Of a stretch of 64,000 bases of DNA, positions 8,844-18,288 are shown in pieces. This DNA is from Pollutimonas sp963706785 (lineage in GTDB: Bacteria > Pseudomonadota > Gammaproteobacteria > Burkholderiales > Burkholderiaceae_B): the NCBI GenBank assembly GCA_963706785.1, contig CAVPNJ010000006.1, positions 62,001 to 126,000 of the forward strand, in the 5' to 3' direction. The position numbers were made by a program, and so were the translations under genes. Below the pieces are notes generated by a model. It did not search any database, was not told the DNA's origin, and saw only the letters and a list, made by a program, of their open reading frames with translations. How positions within the stretch are numbered: position 1 is the first letter of the stretch; the number at the start of each line of letters is the position of its first letter.

Positions 8844-9296
8844 TCAGGCCTTTTTCGAAACGGGCATGCCGTCTTTGACCCAGCCCTGAAGGCCGCCTGC
8901 CAGACTGACTGCATCGTTGTAACCTTGCTTGCGCAAGGAGCCTGCGACTCGGGCCGATTCACGACCGTTATCGCATACTACGATAATCGGCTTGTTTTTT
9001 GGCAGGCTGGCCAGTTTGGATGACAGATCGGCTACCGGCACATTGCGCGCCTGAGGTATGCTTGCGGTCTTGAAGGAATCTTGACTGCGCACGTCAAGGA
9101 AAAGGCCTTGCTTCTGGTTTACCAGTTGTACGGCCTCTTGCACGCTCACTGTCTTGCCGCCGCCTTTCAGTATGGTGGGCAATAGCAGCATCACGCCTGA
9201 TGCGATGGCGACGAATATGACAATGAGGTTGTTCTGATCTAAGAAAAAAGTCCACGATATATCCCGAATAGGCCCTTGGAAAAAGAGCAGAATCAT
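8844..9296 (-). CDS. Membrane-anchored rhodanese-like domain protein
   Basis: About 150 residues: an N-terminal hydrophobic segment (LIVIFVAIASGVMLLLPTIL) followed by one rhodanese domain, so the domain is probably anchored to the inner membrane. The rhodanese signature QGLFLDVRSQDSFKTASIP and the active-site loop VVCDNGRESARVAGSL with its catalytic Cys are present. Rhodaneses move sulfane sulfur; the acceptor is unknown. The gene is divergent from gpmA and heads the grxC-secB-gpsA direction. The start is uncertain: ATG 9296 leaves 48 bp to gpmA, while a longer frame from 9371 would overlap gpmA and is unlikely. Confidence 0.85.
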   Translation of the reverse strand: MILLFFQGPIRDISWTFFLDQNNLIVIFVAIASGVMLLLPTILKGGGKTVSVQEAVQLVNQKQGLFLDVRSQDSFKTASIPQARNVPVADLSSKLASLPKNKPIIVVCDNGRESARVAGSLRKQGYNDAVSLAGGLQGWVKDGMPVSKKA

Positions 9297-9344
9297 ACGA
9301 TTATAAAATGGACAGCGAATTTCAACTTTTAGGCGTTTTTTACC

Positions 9345-10097
9345 ATGCATAAACTTGTTCTGATGCGCCACGGCGAAAGCCAGTGGAACCTTGAAAATCG
9401 TTTCACAGGCTGGACCGACGTCGATCTGACCGACACCGGGCGCGAGCAGGCCAGACTTGCCGGCGAATTGTTAAAAGCAAAGGGCTTCGAATTTGATCTG
9501 GCCTATTCGTCGGTACTGAAGCGCGCCATCCGCACCTTATGGATCGCGCTCGATGCCATGGACGCCATGTACACCCCGACCGGGCTTAGCTGGCGCTTGA
9601 ACGAGCGCCACTATGGTGCCCTGCAAGGTCTGAACAAATCGGAAACCGCCCAGAAGTTCGGCGACGAGCAAGTATTGATCTGGCGCCGTGCTTACGCCAT
9701 TGCGCCGGATCCGCTAGATCTCGACGACCCGCGCCACCCCCGTTTCGATCGCCGCTACGCAAAAATTTCTGCTGATAAGCTGCCGGCAACGGAATGTCTG
9801 GCCGATACGGTGGAACGTGTTCTGCCTTTCTGGAACGAATCGATCGCACCGGCTGTTCGTGCCGGGCGCCGCGTTCTGGTCTCGGCGCACGGCAACAGCC
9901 TGCGTGCTCTCATCAAACACCTCGACGGCATTTCTGATGACGACATCGTGCACCTGAATATTCCTACCGGTCAACCGCTGGTATATGAACTCGACGACGA
10001 CTTGCGCCCGATACGCAATTACTATTTGGGCGATCCCGCTCAAATCGAAGCGGCCATGGCCGCAGTGGCTAATCAGGGCAAAGCTCAAAAGGCATAG
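9345..10097 (+). CDS. gpmA: 2,3-bisphosphoglycerate-dependent phosphoglycerate mutase
   Basis: Glycolytic/gluconeogenic mutase interconverting 3- and 2-phosphoglycerate in the cytoplasm. The 250-residue length is normal. The catalytic phospho-histidine motif LMRHGESQWNLENRFTGW contains His9, and the second-half motifs LNERHYGALQGLNKSE and LVSAHGNSLRALIKHLDGIS carry the acid and second histidine. Start ATG 9345 gives the typical short N-terminus MHKLVLMRHGE. It is followed directly by envC, as in Bordetella and Burkholderia, and the two are probably co-transcribed. Confidence 0.96.
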   Translation: MHKLVLMRHGESQWNLENRFTGWTDVDLTDTGREQARLAGELLKAKGFEFDLAYSSVLKRAIRTLWIALDAMDAMYTPTGLSWRLNERHYGALQGLNKSETAQKFGDEQVLIWRRAYAIAPDPLDLDDPRHPRFDRRYAKISADKLPATECLADTVERVLPFWNESIAPAVRAGRRVLVSAHGNSLRALIKHLDGISDDDIVHLNIPTGQPLVYELDDDLRPIRNYYLGDPAQIEAAMAAVANQGKAQKA

Positions 10098-10098
10098 T

Positions 10099-11577
10099 AT
10101 GCGGCGTGCGCTCGGCTCCCTTGCTGCTGGCCCTATGGGCCGGCTTGGCATGGGCGGCCGAGCCCTCGCTTGCACAAAAGCAGGCCGATGCCCGGAAGCA
10201 GCAAGCTGAACTTCGCGAGCGTATTCAGTCTTTGCAAAAGGAAATCGACAGCCAGGAGTCCACGCGCCGCGATGCGGCCAGCGACCTGAAGGCCTCTGAA
10301 TCGGCCATATCGACAATCAATCAGCAACTGGTAGAACTGTCGGCGCGCCATGACAGAGTCGAGGTCGAGCTAAAACAGCTCGACACCCAAATCGCCGATC
10401 AAAAACGCCAGTTGGCCGAACGCCAGCACGAACTTAGCAATCAGCTGCGTGCCCAGTATTCCAGCGGTCTGTCACCGTGGACCGCGCTGTTGTCGGGCGA
10501 CGACCCGCAGGCTTATAGGGCGCGAACTAGTTATCTTGGCTATATATCGAAGGCCCAGGCCGAGGCGGTACGAGATGTGCGCCGCGCCATCGATAAGCTT
10601 GCTGCGCTGCAGGGCACGTTTCGAAACCAGCCAGAAAGAACTCGTTAGCCTTGCTGCAAGATAACGCCGAACAGAAAGAGTCGCTTAGGAACAGCAAAAA
10701 GCCGAACGCCAGAAGGTGCTTGAGCGAATCGAAAAGCTGCTGGCCGAACAACGGAGCCAGGCCCAGCGCCTGGAACGCAATGACAAACGTCTGGGCAACC
10801 TGGTCACCGGCCTGGAAGCGGCCATTGCCAAGCAGGCCGAAGAAGCGCGGCTAGCCGAAGAAAAACGTAAGGCCGAAGCGGCCCGCAAGGCTGAAGAAGC
10901 CCGATTGGCCGCGATCGAACGACGTCGTGCCCTCGAACGTGAGCGCGAAGCGGCACGCAAGGCAGAACAGGAAGCCCGCGCAGCACAGCAACGTGCGCAG
11001 CGCCAGCAAGACGCGCAAGAGGCAGAGAAAGCCAGGCTGCAGGTCGAGGCCGCTCGGGCTCAGGCTCGCGCGGCAGAAGAAGCGGCGGTACGTCCGCGCA
11101 CCCAAGCCCACCCCTGCGCCCGAGGCGGAATCAATCAAGGGTACGGTACCTGGGGCTGCGCAGCCCCGTCTGGCACCGTCCGGCGGATTCACCGGGCTGA
11201 AGAAGGGCGCGCCATATCCGGTGCATGGCGAGGTGCTGGGGCGTTTTGGCGCCGAGCGTCCCGAAGGCGGCTTATGGCGCGGAATCGTGTTGCGCTCGCC
11301 CGAAGGCGCCAAGGTTCAGTCCATTGCATCCGGCCGGGTGGTTTATTCCAATTGGCTTAGCGGTTTCGGCAACATTATTATTGTGGATCACGGGGCCAAA
11401 TTCCTTAGTGTCTATGCCTATAACCAGAGCCTATTGAAACGGGTGGGCGACATCGTGGATACTGGCGATACGATCGCCACAGTAGGGGCAACAGGCGGTC
11501 AGGTGGACTCGGGTCTATACTTCGAGATCCGGCATCAGGGTACCCCGGTGAATCCTCTGCTTTGGTTAAGGCAGTAA
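10099..11577 (+). CDS. envC: Murein hydrolase activator EnvC, multiple frameshifts
   Basis: EnvC is a periplasmic coiled-coil/LytM protein that activates division amidases. The reading frame is recovered in pieces: a signal peptide and coiled coil to about 10620, then short blocks ending at 10658 and 10687, a long charged coiled coil (EEARLAEEKRKAEAARKAEE) to about 11090, and the C-terminal degenerate LytM domain (KKGAPYPVHGEVLGRFG, GNIIIVDHGAKFLSVYA, YFEIRHQGTPVNPLLWLRQ) to 11577. Removing one T at 10619-10621, removing one A at 10658-10659 and adding one A at 10687 restores continuous EnvC-like sequence, so I take these as errors. ATG 10099 is the likely start if the G pair near 10119 is also one base too long; the uncorrected alternative is GTG 10106. 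Metal ligands of active LytM peptidases are not conserved, as expected of EnvC. Confidence 0.82.
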
Positions 11578-11626
11578 ATTCGGTACTATTTGTATGTCCA
11601 GCTCGTTTATTTAATTCGGGAACGTG

Positions 11627-13208
11627 CATGAGCACTCGCAGGTTTAGCGGTTTAGGTTTGGTAGTCGTGGGCGCCGTCGGCGGCGTATTGGTAAGTTTGG
11701 GCATTACCGCGGCAGCACAGCGAGGCGAGCCCTTGCCCTTGAAAGAACTGCAACAGTTCGCCAATGTATTCGCCGCTATAAAAAGCCAGCTATGTCGAGC
11801 CCGTCACCGATCATAAACTGATTAACGATGCCATCAAGGGCATGTTCAGCGACCTTGACCCGCATTCCACGTATCTCGATGCCGAGGCTTTCAAAGAAAT
11901 GGAAGCCATTACGCAAGGTGGTTTTGGCGGACTGGGTATCGAAATAGGCAGCGAAGATGGCATGCCCAAGGTTATTGCCCCCATCGAAGACACGCCCGCG
12001 GCGCGCGCTGGCATCCTGGCTGGCGACATCATCACGCATATCGACGGCAAGCGCACCAAGGGCATGAGCCTGAACGACGCGATCAAGCTGATGCGCGGCG
12101 AACCCAAGACTCCTATCGAACTCACCATCGTGCGCCAGGGCCGCGACAAGCCGCCTGGTCATCCATATTGTCCGAGACCTGATCAAGGTGCGCAGCGTGC
12201 GCAGCAAAATGCTGGACAACAACATCGCTTATGTGCGTGTTGCACAGTTCCAGGAACGCACTGCGGCTGACTTGGTCACGCAATTGAACGCCTTGGGCGC
12301 CAAGGCGCCTCCGAAGGCGCTGGTGCTCGACTTGCGCAACGACCCGGGCGGATTGCTTGACAGCGCCATAGGCGTGTCTTCGGCGTTCCTGAAGCCCGAC
12401 GTCTTGGTGGTATCGACCAAGGGTCGCGTGCCATCGTCCAATCGCGAGTATTTCGCCAAGCCAGGCGACTATATGCGCAGCTATATCGGTAGCAGCGGTT
12501 CGGCCGACTACTTGTCCAGTATAGCTTCGTGGAGCAAAACGGTGCCTATGGTGGTGCTGGTCAATGTAGGGTCGGCGTCCGCATCCGAAATCGTCGCCGG
12601 GGCCTTGCAAGATCATAAGCGTGCCAAAGATCATCGGTAATCGCACCTTCGGCAAGGGCTCAGTGCAAAGCGTATTGCCGCTTACCGACGACACCGGCAT
12701 CAAGCTGACTACCGCCCGTTACTACACGCCTTCGGGTAAATCGATTCAGGTAACCGGCGTCGATCCCGACATCCCGGTCGACGACACCGCGCAGGGCAAT
12801 TTGTTCCGCCTGCCGCGCGAAGTCGATCTACAGCGTCACCTTGTCAACGGCGAAACCGCTGAAGAAGCCTCCGCCGCCGACAGCCAAGATGACAAGATAG
12901 AACCGAAAATGTTTGAATTTGGCGGTGCCGACGATTACCAACTCAAGCAGGCCGTTAACTTCCTGGAAGGGCGACCGGTCAAGAAAATGGACCCTACGCT
13001 AATGGTCAAGGCCGAAAAAGCTGAAGCGGCCGGCGCGAAGGGTAAGCCCGTTGCTGGCGGAAAAGCCGGTGAGGCTGCCGTTCCCAAAGGCGTTCAACCT
13101 GCCGACAAGACCGCGCCCGCTGCTGAAAAAAAAAGTCCAATAACCCCGATTGAGCCAAAAATCGAGCGTTACAGGCTGACTCCAGGGGGTTTGATCAGGA
13201 CGCCGTGA
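11627..13208 (+). CDS. ctpA: C-terminal processing peptidase (S41 family, CtpA/Prc-like), three frameshifts
   Basis: Exported carboxyl-terminal protease with an N-terminal membrane/signal segment (LGLVVVGAVGGVLVSLGI), a PDZ domain (GGFGGLGIEIGSEDGMPKVI) and the S41 catalytic core. The Ser nucleophile lies in VNVGSASASEIVAGALQDHK and the general-base Lys in GNRTFGKGSVQSVLPL; a basic, Ala/Lys-rich tail follows. The frame shifts at the A run 11780-11784, at CC 12154-12155 and at AAA 12626-12628; removing one base at each gives continuous family sequence. The stop overlaps the next gene as TGATG (13206-13210), indicating translational coupling. The envC-ctpA-thiF order is typical of Bordetella-like genomes. 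Confidence 0.88.
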
Positions 13209-13957
13209 TGGACGACCAGCAGCTGCTGCGGTATGCGCGGCATATTCTGTTAGACGAGTTCGGGATCGAGGCGCAAGAACGTTTGTTGAAGTCCCGGGCT
13301 CTGATCGTTGGGGCTGGGGGGTTGGGTTCTCCGGCCGCCTTTTACCTGGCATCGTCTGGGGTCGGGCATATCGTGCTGGCCGACGACGACGAGGTTGAAC
13401 TCGGCAACCTGCAGCGCCAGATTCTGCACACAACCGATCGTATCGGCTGGGCCAAGGCCCAGTCAGGCAAGCACATGCTGGCGCAACTGAATCCCGAAGC
13501 GCAAGTCGAAGCACTTGTTCAACGCCTGGACGACGAGGCGCTCGCCGAACAGGTGGCCTTGGCCGACGTGGTGCTTGACTGCTGCGACAATTTCGCCACG
13601 CGCCACGCGGTGAATCGCGCCTGTGTCGCCTACCGCAAACCCCTGGTTTCGGGGGCGGCGATTCGTTTCGCAGGACAAATCAGTGTTTTCGATATGCGGC
13701 GCGACGACGCACCGTGCTACCACTGCCTTTTTCCAGAAGCCGATGACGTCGAAGAATTGCGCTGCGCGACAACCGGAGTGCTTGCTCCGCTCGTAGGCAT
13801 TGTGGGCAGCACACAGGCTGCTGAAGCGATCAAGGTACTGACGGGAATGGGTGAGCCGCTGGTTGGGCGCATGCTGTGCCTGGACGCTTTGAGCATGCAA
13901 TGGAATACGGTACGCTTTAAGCGCGATCCTGATTGCCCGGTGTGCCGCGCGCGCTAG
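13208..13957 (+). CDS. MoeB/ThiF-family sulfur-carrier adenylyltransferase
   Basis: E1-like enzyme that adenylates the C-terminal glycine of a small sulfur carrier (MoaD or ThiS) for molybdopterin or thiazole synthesis. The 249-residue product shows the nucleotide-binding GAGGLGSPAAFYLASSGVG near residue 38, the DDDEVELGNLQRQILH segment, two zinc CxxC pairs (CYHC and CPVC) and a candidate catalytic Cys in RCATTGVLAPLVG. The start ATG overlaps the ctpA stop. MoeB and ThiF cannot be separated from this sequence alone. It is convergent with the downstream HAD gene, whose stop overlaps by 4 bp. Confidence 0.9.
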   Translation: MDDQQLLRYARHILLDEFGIEAQERLLKSRALIVGAGGLGSPAAFYLASSGVGHIVLADDDEVELGNLQRQILHTTDRIGWAKAQSGKHMLAQLNPEAQVEALVQRLDDEALAEQVALADVVLDCCDNFATRHAVNRACVAYRKPLVSGAAIRFAGQISVFDMRRDDAPCYHCLFPEADDVEELRCATTGVLAPLVGIVGSTQAAEAIKVLTGMGEPLVGRMLCLDALSMQWNTVRFKRDPDCPVCRAR

Positions 13958-14700
13958 CGCGGGCGACCCAGGCCGTGGCGGCCTACCAAAAGCTTTCCTA
14001 CCGAGTTCACGCGCACATCGACATAATGGCATCGACCATTGTTTAGCGACGAAAACGGCGTGCCCGGATGAAATACATGCACGGTCCGCATACCGACTTG
14101 GCGTGCGCTTTTAAGATTGCGCAGCGTATCTTCGACCAGCACCACCTGGCTTGCCGGCACACGCAGGCGGGCAAGCACCTGCTTCATTAGTGCGGCCGAG
14201 GGCTTGGGCCGGATCTGCCCCTGTAGCCGCATATGGTCGATAGCCCATAAACCTTCAAATTGCTGCAGGATGCCCAGGGTCTTGAGGACCTGGCGTGCGT
14301 ATTTGAAAGGGGCGTTGGTCAAAAGAATTTTGCGGCCCTTTAATTGCTGCAGCTTGCGTGCCAAACCGGTCTCGGAATGGACCATTGATGCGACGTCAAA
14401 GCTGTGACTCAGTTCCAGGAAGCTATCGGCGTTGATGCCATGATGTCGCACCATGCCGATTACCGTTGCGCCGTAGCGCTTCCAGTAAAGTCGGCGCAAT
14501 ACGTTGGCCTCGTCTAGGTCGATATCCAGGCTGGTGGCCACCGCATTCGCCATGCCGCTATCGATGGCCTGGAAGATGGCTTTGGAGCAGTCGTGCAGCG
14601 TGTTATCCAGATCGAATAGCCACACGGTTTCGTGTTGGCCCGCGGGCCCCGAAGGGCGGCGCGGACGATGGGATGCTACGGTGCCTCGCAAAGCCCGCAT
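13954..14700 (-). CDS. HAD-superfamily phosphatase, pyrimidine 5'-nucleotidase type
   Basis: Protein of 248 residues in the haloacid dehalogenase superfamily, most like the PyrN/SSM1-type pyrimidine 5'-nucleotidases. HAD motif I is WLFDLDNTLHDCS (about residues 27-39), motif II is ILLTNAPFKYARQVL, the motif III Lys lies near RPKPSAALMKQ, and motif IV is VVLVEDTLRNLKSA. It probably dephosphorylates a nucleotide or related phosphoester in the cytoplasm. It lies directly downstream of argB on the same strand with only 5 bp between, so it is likely co-transcribed with argB, as in Bordetella. Confidence 0.88.
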   Translation of the reverse strand: MRALRGTVASHRPRRPSGPAGQHETVWLFDLDNTLHDCSKAIFQAIDSGMANAVATSLDIDLDEANVLRRLYWKRYGATVIGMVRHHGINADSFLELSHSFDVASMVHSETGLARKLQQLKGRKILLTNAPFKYARQVLKTLGILQQFEGLWAIDHMRLQGQIRPKPSAALMKQVLARLRVPASQVVLVEDTLRNLKSARQVGMRTVHVFHPGTPFSSLNNGRCHYVDVRVNSVGKLLVGRHGLGRPR

Positions 14701-14705
14701 GGCGA

Positions 14706-15605
14706 TTAGCGCGAACTGATCATGGTGCCCACGCCACGGTCAGTTAAAATTTCCAGCAATAGGCAATGTGGCACGCGACCGTCCACGACGTGCACAGACG
14801 TGACGCCGTTGCGCGCCGCTTCCAGGGCGGACGAAATCTTGGGCAGCATGCCGCCCGATATCGTGCCGTCTTCGAACAGTTCGTCTATGGTCTGGGCAGA
14901 AAGCTGGCGCAGCAGTTCGCCGGATTTATCCAGGACGCCTGGGGTGTTGGTCATCATGACTAATTTTTCGGCACCTAGCACTTCAGCCATCTTACCCGCG
15001 ACCACGTCGGCATTGATGTTGTAGGCGGTGCCGTCTTGCCCATAGCCGATAGACGAAATGACGGGAATGAACTGGTCGTCTTGCAGTGCCTTGACCACTG
15101 CGGGTTCGATATGAGTGATCTCACCTACGTAGCCGATGTCCAGCCATTGGCCTGGGTGGTCTTTGTCTTCGAGCAGTTTCTTTTTGGCCTGGATCAGGCA
15201 GCCGTCCTTGCCGGTAAGGCCTACCGCCTTACCGCCAGCTTCGTTGATCATCATGACGATGTCTTGCTGTACCTGGCCGCCCAATACCCATTCAACCACT
15301 TCCATGGTGTCGGCATCGGTAACCCGCATACCCTGTATGAACGTGCCCTCTTTGCCTATGCGCTTTAGCGCAGCATTGATTTGGGGGCCGCCGCCGTGCA
15401 CCACGATAGGATTAAGCCCGACCAGCTTGAGCAGGACTACATCATGGGCGAAGCTGCGCTGCAATGCTTCCTCGGTCATGGCGTTGCCGCCGTATTTGAT
15501 GACCACGGTCTTGCCGTGGAAGCGTCGGATATACGGCAAGGCTTCCGACAATACGTCTGCCTTGACAGTAGAAGAATGGCTGGAAGAGTCGCTGGATGTG
15601 GTCAT
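14706..15605 (-). CDS. argB: Acetylglutamate kinase
   Basis: ArgB phosphorylates N-acetyl-L-glutamate in arginine synthesis. The 299-residue length is standard. Recognisable blocks are the phosphate-binding VVIKYGGNAMTEEALQRSF, the substrate loop NPIVVHGGGPQINAALKRIG and the C-terminal GGMLPKISSALEAARNGVTS followed by VHVVDGRVPHCLLLEI. No additional arginine genes are adjacent. It lies downstream of a strong minus-strand terminator (15648-15679), so it probably has its own promoter in the gap 15606-15647. Confidence 0.97.
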   Translation of the reverse strand: MTTSSDSSSHSSTVKADVLSEALPYIRRFHGKTVVIKYGGNAMTEEALQRSFAHDVVLLKLVGLNPIVVHGGGPQINAALKRIGKEGTFIQGMRVTDADTMEVVEWVLGGQVQQDIVMMINEAGGKAVGLTGKDGCLIQAKKKLLEDKDHPGQWLDIGYVGEITHIEPAVVKALQDDQFIPVISSIGYGQDGTAYNINADVVAGKMAEVLGAEKLVMMTNTPGVLDKSGELLRQLSAQTIDELFEDGTISGGMLPKISSALEAARNGVTSVHVVDGRVPHCLLLEILTDRGVGTMISSR

Positions 15606-15647
15606 GTCCGCTTTTAAAAGTTAAGGCCTTTCGGCCGTTACAGATGT

Positions 15648-15679
15648 AAAAAACCCGGGATCAGCACTACTTTCCCGGG
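15648..15679 (-). terminator. Rho-independent terminator of the dolP/tlpA transcript
   Basis: On the minus strand a GC stem CCCGGGA (15679-15673) pairs with TCCCGGG (15660-15654) around a 12-nt loop and is followed by six Ts (15653-15648). This classic intrinsic terminator ends the minus-strand transcript coming from the thioredoxin-like gene and insulates argB. Confidence 0.85.
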
Positions 15680-15726
15680 CGGTGAAACGTTCCTGATGCA
15701 TTGCCATGGCGTAATTGCCATGGGTT

Positions 15727-16219
15727 CTATCCTAGCGCCTTGTTAACAGTGGCCAGAAAGGTGGCCTTGTCGTAATTGCCCAGGTAGCGTTTGATGATGT
15801 GGCCTTCTTTGTCGATAAGAAAGGTGGTGGGCGTAAGCTTGACGTCGCCAAAAGCTTTGGCGATTTCGCCCATGCGAATCAATGGCTACTGGAAATGGCA
15901 ACTGACGCGTTTCGGCGTAATTTTTCACGTAATTGGCGGGGTCGTACTGCATGGCCACCGCGATGGTCTCGAACCCCTTGGGCGAGAGATCTTTGTAATT
16001 CTGGATGGTGTCGGGCATTTGGGCAATACAGGTCACGCAGCTTGTCGCCCAGAACTTGACCAGCACCACTTTGCCGCGCAGGTCTTGGGTGGTGACCTTG
16101 TCGCCGGTTAGTGTGGTGAACGTGACGTCGGGCGCAGTTTTGGCCGACCCCGTAAATTGCCAGATGCCAGCCCCGGCAAGGGCCAGCACAACAACAATTC
16201 CGATAAGAAGCTTTTTCAT
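15727..16219 (-). CDS. TlpA-like thioredoxin-fold protein, frameshifted
   Basis: Membrane-anchored or periplasmic thioredoxin-family reductase. It begins with an uncleaved-looking hydrophobic segment (LLIGIVVVLALAGAGIW) and has a TlpA-type domain with FWATSCVTCIAQMPDT, in which CVTC is the redox-active pair. The frame from ATG 16219 follows homology to PFPVAID and then breaks near 15871-15885. The neighbouring frame continues EIAKAFGDVKLTPTTFLID and KEGHIIKRYLGNYDKATF to a TAG at 15727-15729, giving about 163 residues. One base is gained or lost. A role in disulfide or cytochrome c maturation is typical of the family but cannot be fixed here. Confidence 0.87.
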
Positions 16220-16280
16220 TATGATCAGTTTCCGCTGTCCGGGATTGCTGAACCGCAGCGCCCCGGTTTACAGGTATTCA

Positions 16281-16997
16281 TCATTTAACAGGCATGGTTT
16301 CTACACCGTTGCCGGAACCGGCGGGAGTGGTTGCAGTTGAACCCGAGTCATGGATAGGAGCCGGAGTGGTTTTACCAGCCGGGGCCAAGGGCGCGATTAC
16401 GCTTTCCGCCGCGACAATTTCAAATAATTTTACTACTTTGTTGATGCCGGTAACGCTGGATGCCGCCGTGCCGGCCATCTGGGCTTCTTGCGCGGTGACC
16501 TTGCCCATCAGATACACAACGCCGCGCTCGGTGGTGACGACTATGGTGCGAGTCGGCACGCCGTTAGTATTGATAAGGGTGGTCATTACCTTGGATGTGA
16601 GCCAGGTGTCGTTCGAACGTACGCTGACGGGAGTGATATCGCCCACCCGAAGTTCGTTGACGACTTTTTTGACTTTCTCGACCTGCTTGGCGGCCTCGCC
16701 TGCGCGTTGTTTGTCTTGTTCGTTTGGCACGTCGCCGGTAAGCAGCACAATACCTGCGTAAGAGAGCGCATTGACGCGGGCTGTGTCGTCGCTAAAAAGC
16801 TTGCGCATTTCAGCGCCGATTTTCATTTCGATGGTTTGATCTTCGACCTGTTCGCCAGTCGTGCGGCGGTCGCTTGCGACCGTGGCGGTGGCGGCAGCAC
16901 CGCCCACCACCAGAAGCCCGCAACCCGAAAGGGCCATAAGGCCGCTCAAAGCCAGTCCGGCAAGTAATAAGCGTTGAGCGCGTTGGTGTGTAGGCAT
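16281..16997 (-). CDS. dolP: BON-domain lipoprotein, DolP (YraP)-like
   Basis: Outer-membrane-type lipoprotein of about 238 residues with two BON domains. The signal peptide ends in a lipobox (LSGLMALSGCGL), so Cys near residue 26 is the lipidated residue. BON repeats cover about residues 55-120 and 130-195 (VNALSYAGIVLLTGDVPNEQ; VVTTERGVVYLMGKVTAQEA). A Pro/Thr/Ser-rich tail follows. DolP supports outer-membrane integrity in E. coli. The start is ATG 16997, which overlaps the SIS-gene stop as TAATG. The block rsmI - yraN - diaA-like - dolP keeps the E. coli neighbourhood, which supports the assignment. Confidence 0.88.
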   Translation of the reverse strand: MPTHQRAQRLLLAGLALSGLMALSGCGLLVVGGAAATATVASDRRTTGEQVEDQTIEMKIGAEMRKLFSDDTARVNALSYAGIVLLTGDVPNEQDKQRAGEAAKQVEKVKKVVNELRVGDITPVSVRSNDTWLTSKVMTTLINTNGVPTRTIVVTTERGVVYLMGKVTAQEAQMAGTAASSVTGINKVVKLFEIVAAESVIAPLAPAGKTTPAPIHDSGSTATTPAGSGNGVETMPVK

Positions 16998-17590
16998 TAC
17001 AGCGTGTCTCCTAGTAAAAGTGCATCGATACCGTCGCACAAGGCGTGAAGCAGCACGATATGTACTTCTTGAATGCGCATGGTGCGGTCATGCGGCACGC
17101 ACAAGTGTATGTCGGTCTCGTAAAGAATTTCGTTGATTTTGCCGCCGCCTTTACCGGTGAGTGCAATGACTTGCATTTCACGGTCGTGGGCGGCTTCGAT
17201 CGCGCGGATGACATTGGTCGAATTGCCGCTGGTCGAAAGTGCCACCAGGACATCGCCCGGTTGGCCTAACGCTGTCACTTGGCGTTCGAAGATTGCGTCA
17301 AAGCCGTAATCGTTGCCGACGGCGGTAAGAATCGAGGTGTCGGTATTAAGCGCCACACCGCCTAAGGGCAGGCGATCGCGTTCGAACCGGCCAACAAGTT
17401 CGGCGATGAAATGCTGCGCGTCGGCCGCTGAACCGCCGTTGCCGCAAGCCAGGATTTTCCCGTTATTGGCGAGCGACCCGAATACGAGGTCGACGGCCAC
17501 CGATAGGGGCTCGGACAGTTCGCGTGAACTGGCTTTTAAGGCATCGATTGCATCGTTGAAATGCGATGTCATGTGAGATGTCATATCCAT
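16997..17590 (-). CDS. SIS-domain protein, DiaA / phosphoheptose isomerase (GmhA) family
   Basis: SIS-domain sugar-phosphate isomerase-like protein of about 195 residues. The SIS core is ILACGNGGSAADAQHFIAEL, LNTDTSILTAVGNDYGFDAI and VLVALSTSGNSTNVIRAIEA. GmhA makes D-glycero-D-manno-heptose 7-phosphate for LPS core; DiaA, its paralogue, binds DnaA and promotes replication initiation. The yraN-SIS-dolP context matches diaA, but sequence alone does not exclude GmhA. I favour the start at MDMTSHMTSHFNDAI (ATG near 17590), since upstream residues of the longer frame from 17629 are not family-like. It is translationally coupled to dolP. Confidence 0.85.
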   Translation of the reverse strand: MDMTSHMTSHFNDAIDALKASSRELSEPLSVAVDLVFGSLANNGKILACGNGGSAADAQHFIAELVGRFERDRLPLGGVALNTDTSILTAVGNDYGFDAIFERQVTALGQPGDVLVALSTSGNSTNVIRAIEAAHDREMQVIALTGKGGGKINEILYETDIHLCVPHDRTMRIQEVHIVLLHALCDGIDALLLGDTL

Positions 17591-17695
17591 AGCCGCGATT
17601 ATCTCATGTTCGAATGAAAACAATGTCAACGAAAGTAACCTAATTGGCTATGCGGCGTAGCTTTATGCCGGCGGCGGCAAAAGATGCTGAAGCGG

Positions 17696-18250
17696 TCATT
17701 CTCCGAAAGCATTTTTTATCCACGTCAATCCTTCAGGCCCATCGGTGATCACGTCGAACCGGCAGGCGGGGGTGATGCCGCGAAAATATCGTCGGCTTAG
17801 CCGTGGCAGGAAGAATTGCGCCGTCTTGATCAGTCGTGCTTGCTTATTGCGGTTTACACTGGCGGCGGCACCACCGTATTGATGTGAACCGCGCTGGCGG
17901 ACTTCAATGAAGACCAGGGTGCTGCGATCAATGGCTACCAGATCGATTTCGCCGGTTTTGCTGCGCAGATTCCGAACGATTATCATCAGGCCGCTAGCGT
18001 GTAGTAGTTGGCCCGCACGATCTTCTGCCTGGTCGCCCGCCCGCTGTGTCGGGGAACGCAGACCCTGTTCGTGGCCCGTTTCCGTCAAGAACGCTTCAGG
18101 GTCGTCTGTCAGGTGGCCGGCGCCGGGCAGGCATGCGCCGCTTTGATCCGCTAGTTTTTTGGCCTGTATGCTTGCCTTGCGGCGCAGTGTTTTTACGGCT
18201 TTCTGCTGTGCAAGCCGTGCCAGTTCGTACAGTCGTTGGTCGTCGGCCAT
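17696..18250 (-). CDS. UPF0102/YraN-family predicted nuclease-fold protein with N-terminal extension
   Basis: The C-terminal ~110 residues are a YraN/UPF0102 domain with the family signature: GDQAEDRAGQLLHASGLMII, then VRNLRSKTGEIDLVAID and LVFIEVRQRGSHQYGG. These include the E, D and ExR residues of a PD-(D/E)xK-like fold. The function is unknown; the position beside rsmI is conserved. Unusual here is an N-terminal extension of about 85 residues, rich in Lys, Arg, Gln and Asp, in front of the domain (YraN proteins are usually near 120 residues). It is divergent from rsmI with 38 bp between the starts. Confidence 0.88.
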   Translation of the reverse strand: MADDQRLYELARLAQQKAVKTLRRKASIQAKKLADQSGACLPGAGHLTDDPEAFLTETGHEQGLRSPTQRAGDQAEDRAGQLLHASGLMIIVRNLRSKTGEIDLVAIDRSTLVFIEVRQRGSHQYGGAAASVNRNKQARLIKTAQFFLPRLSRRYFRGITPACRFDVITDGPEGLTWIKNAFGE

Positions 18251-18288
18251 GATTCTTACCTTTCTTATTTAAGGCATTGCTTCGTAGT

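Noticed and set aside
10106..10648. envC fragment as an independent short gene
   Set aside because: Downstream frames continue EnvC coiled coil and LytM domain after single-base corrections.
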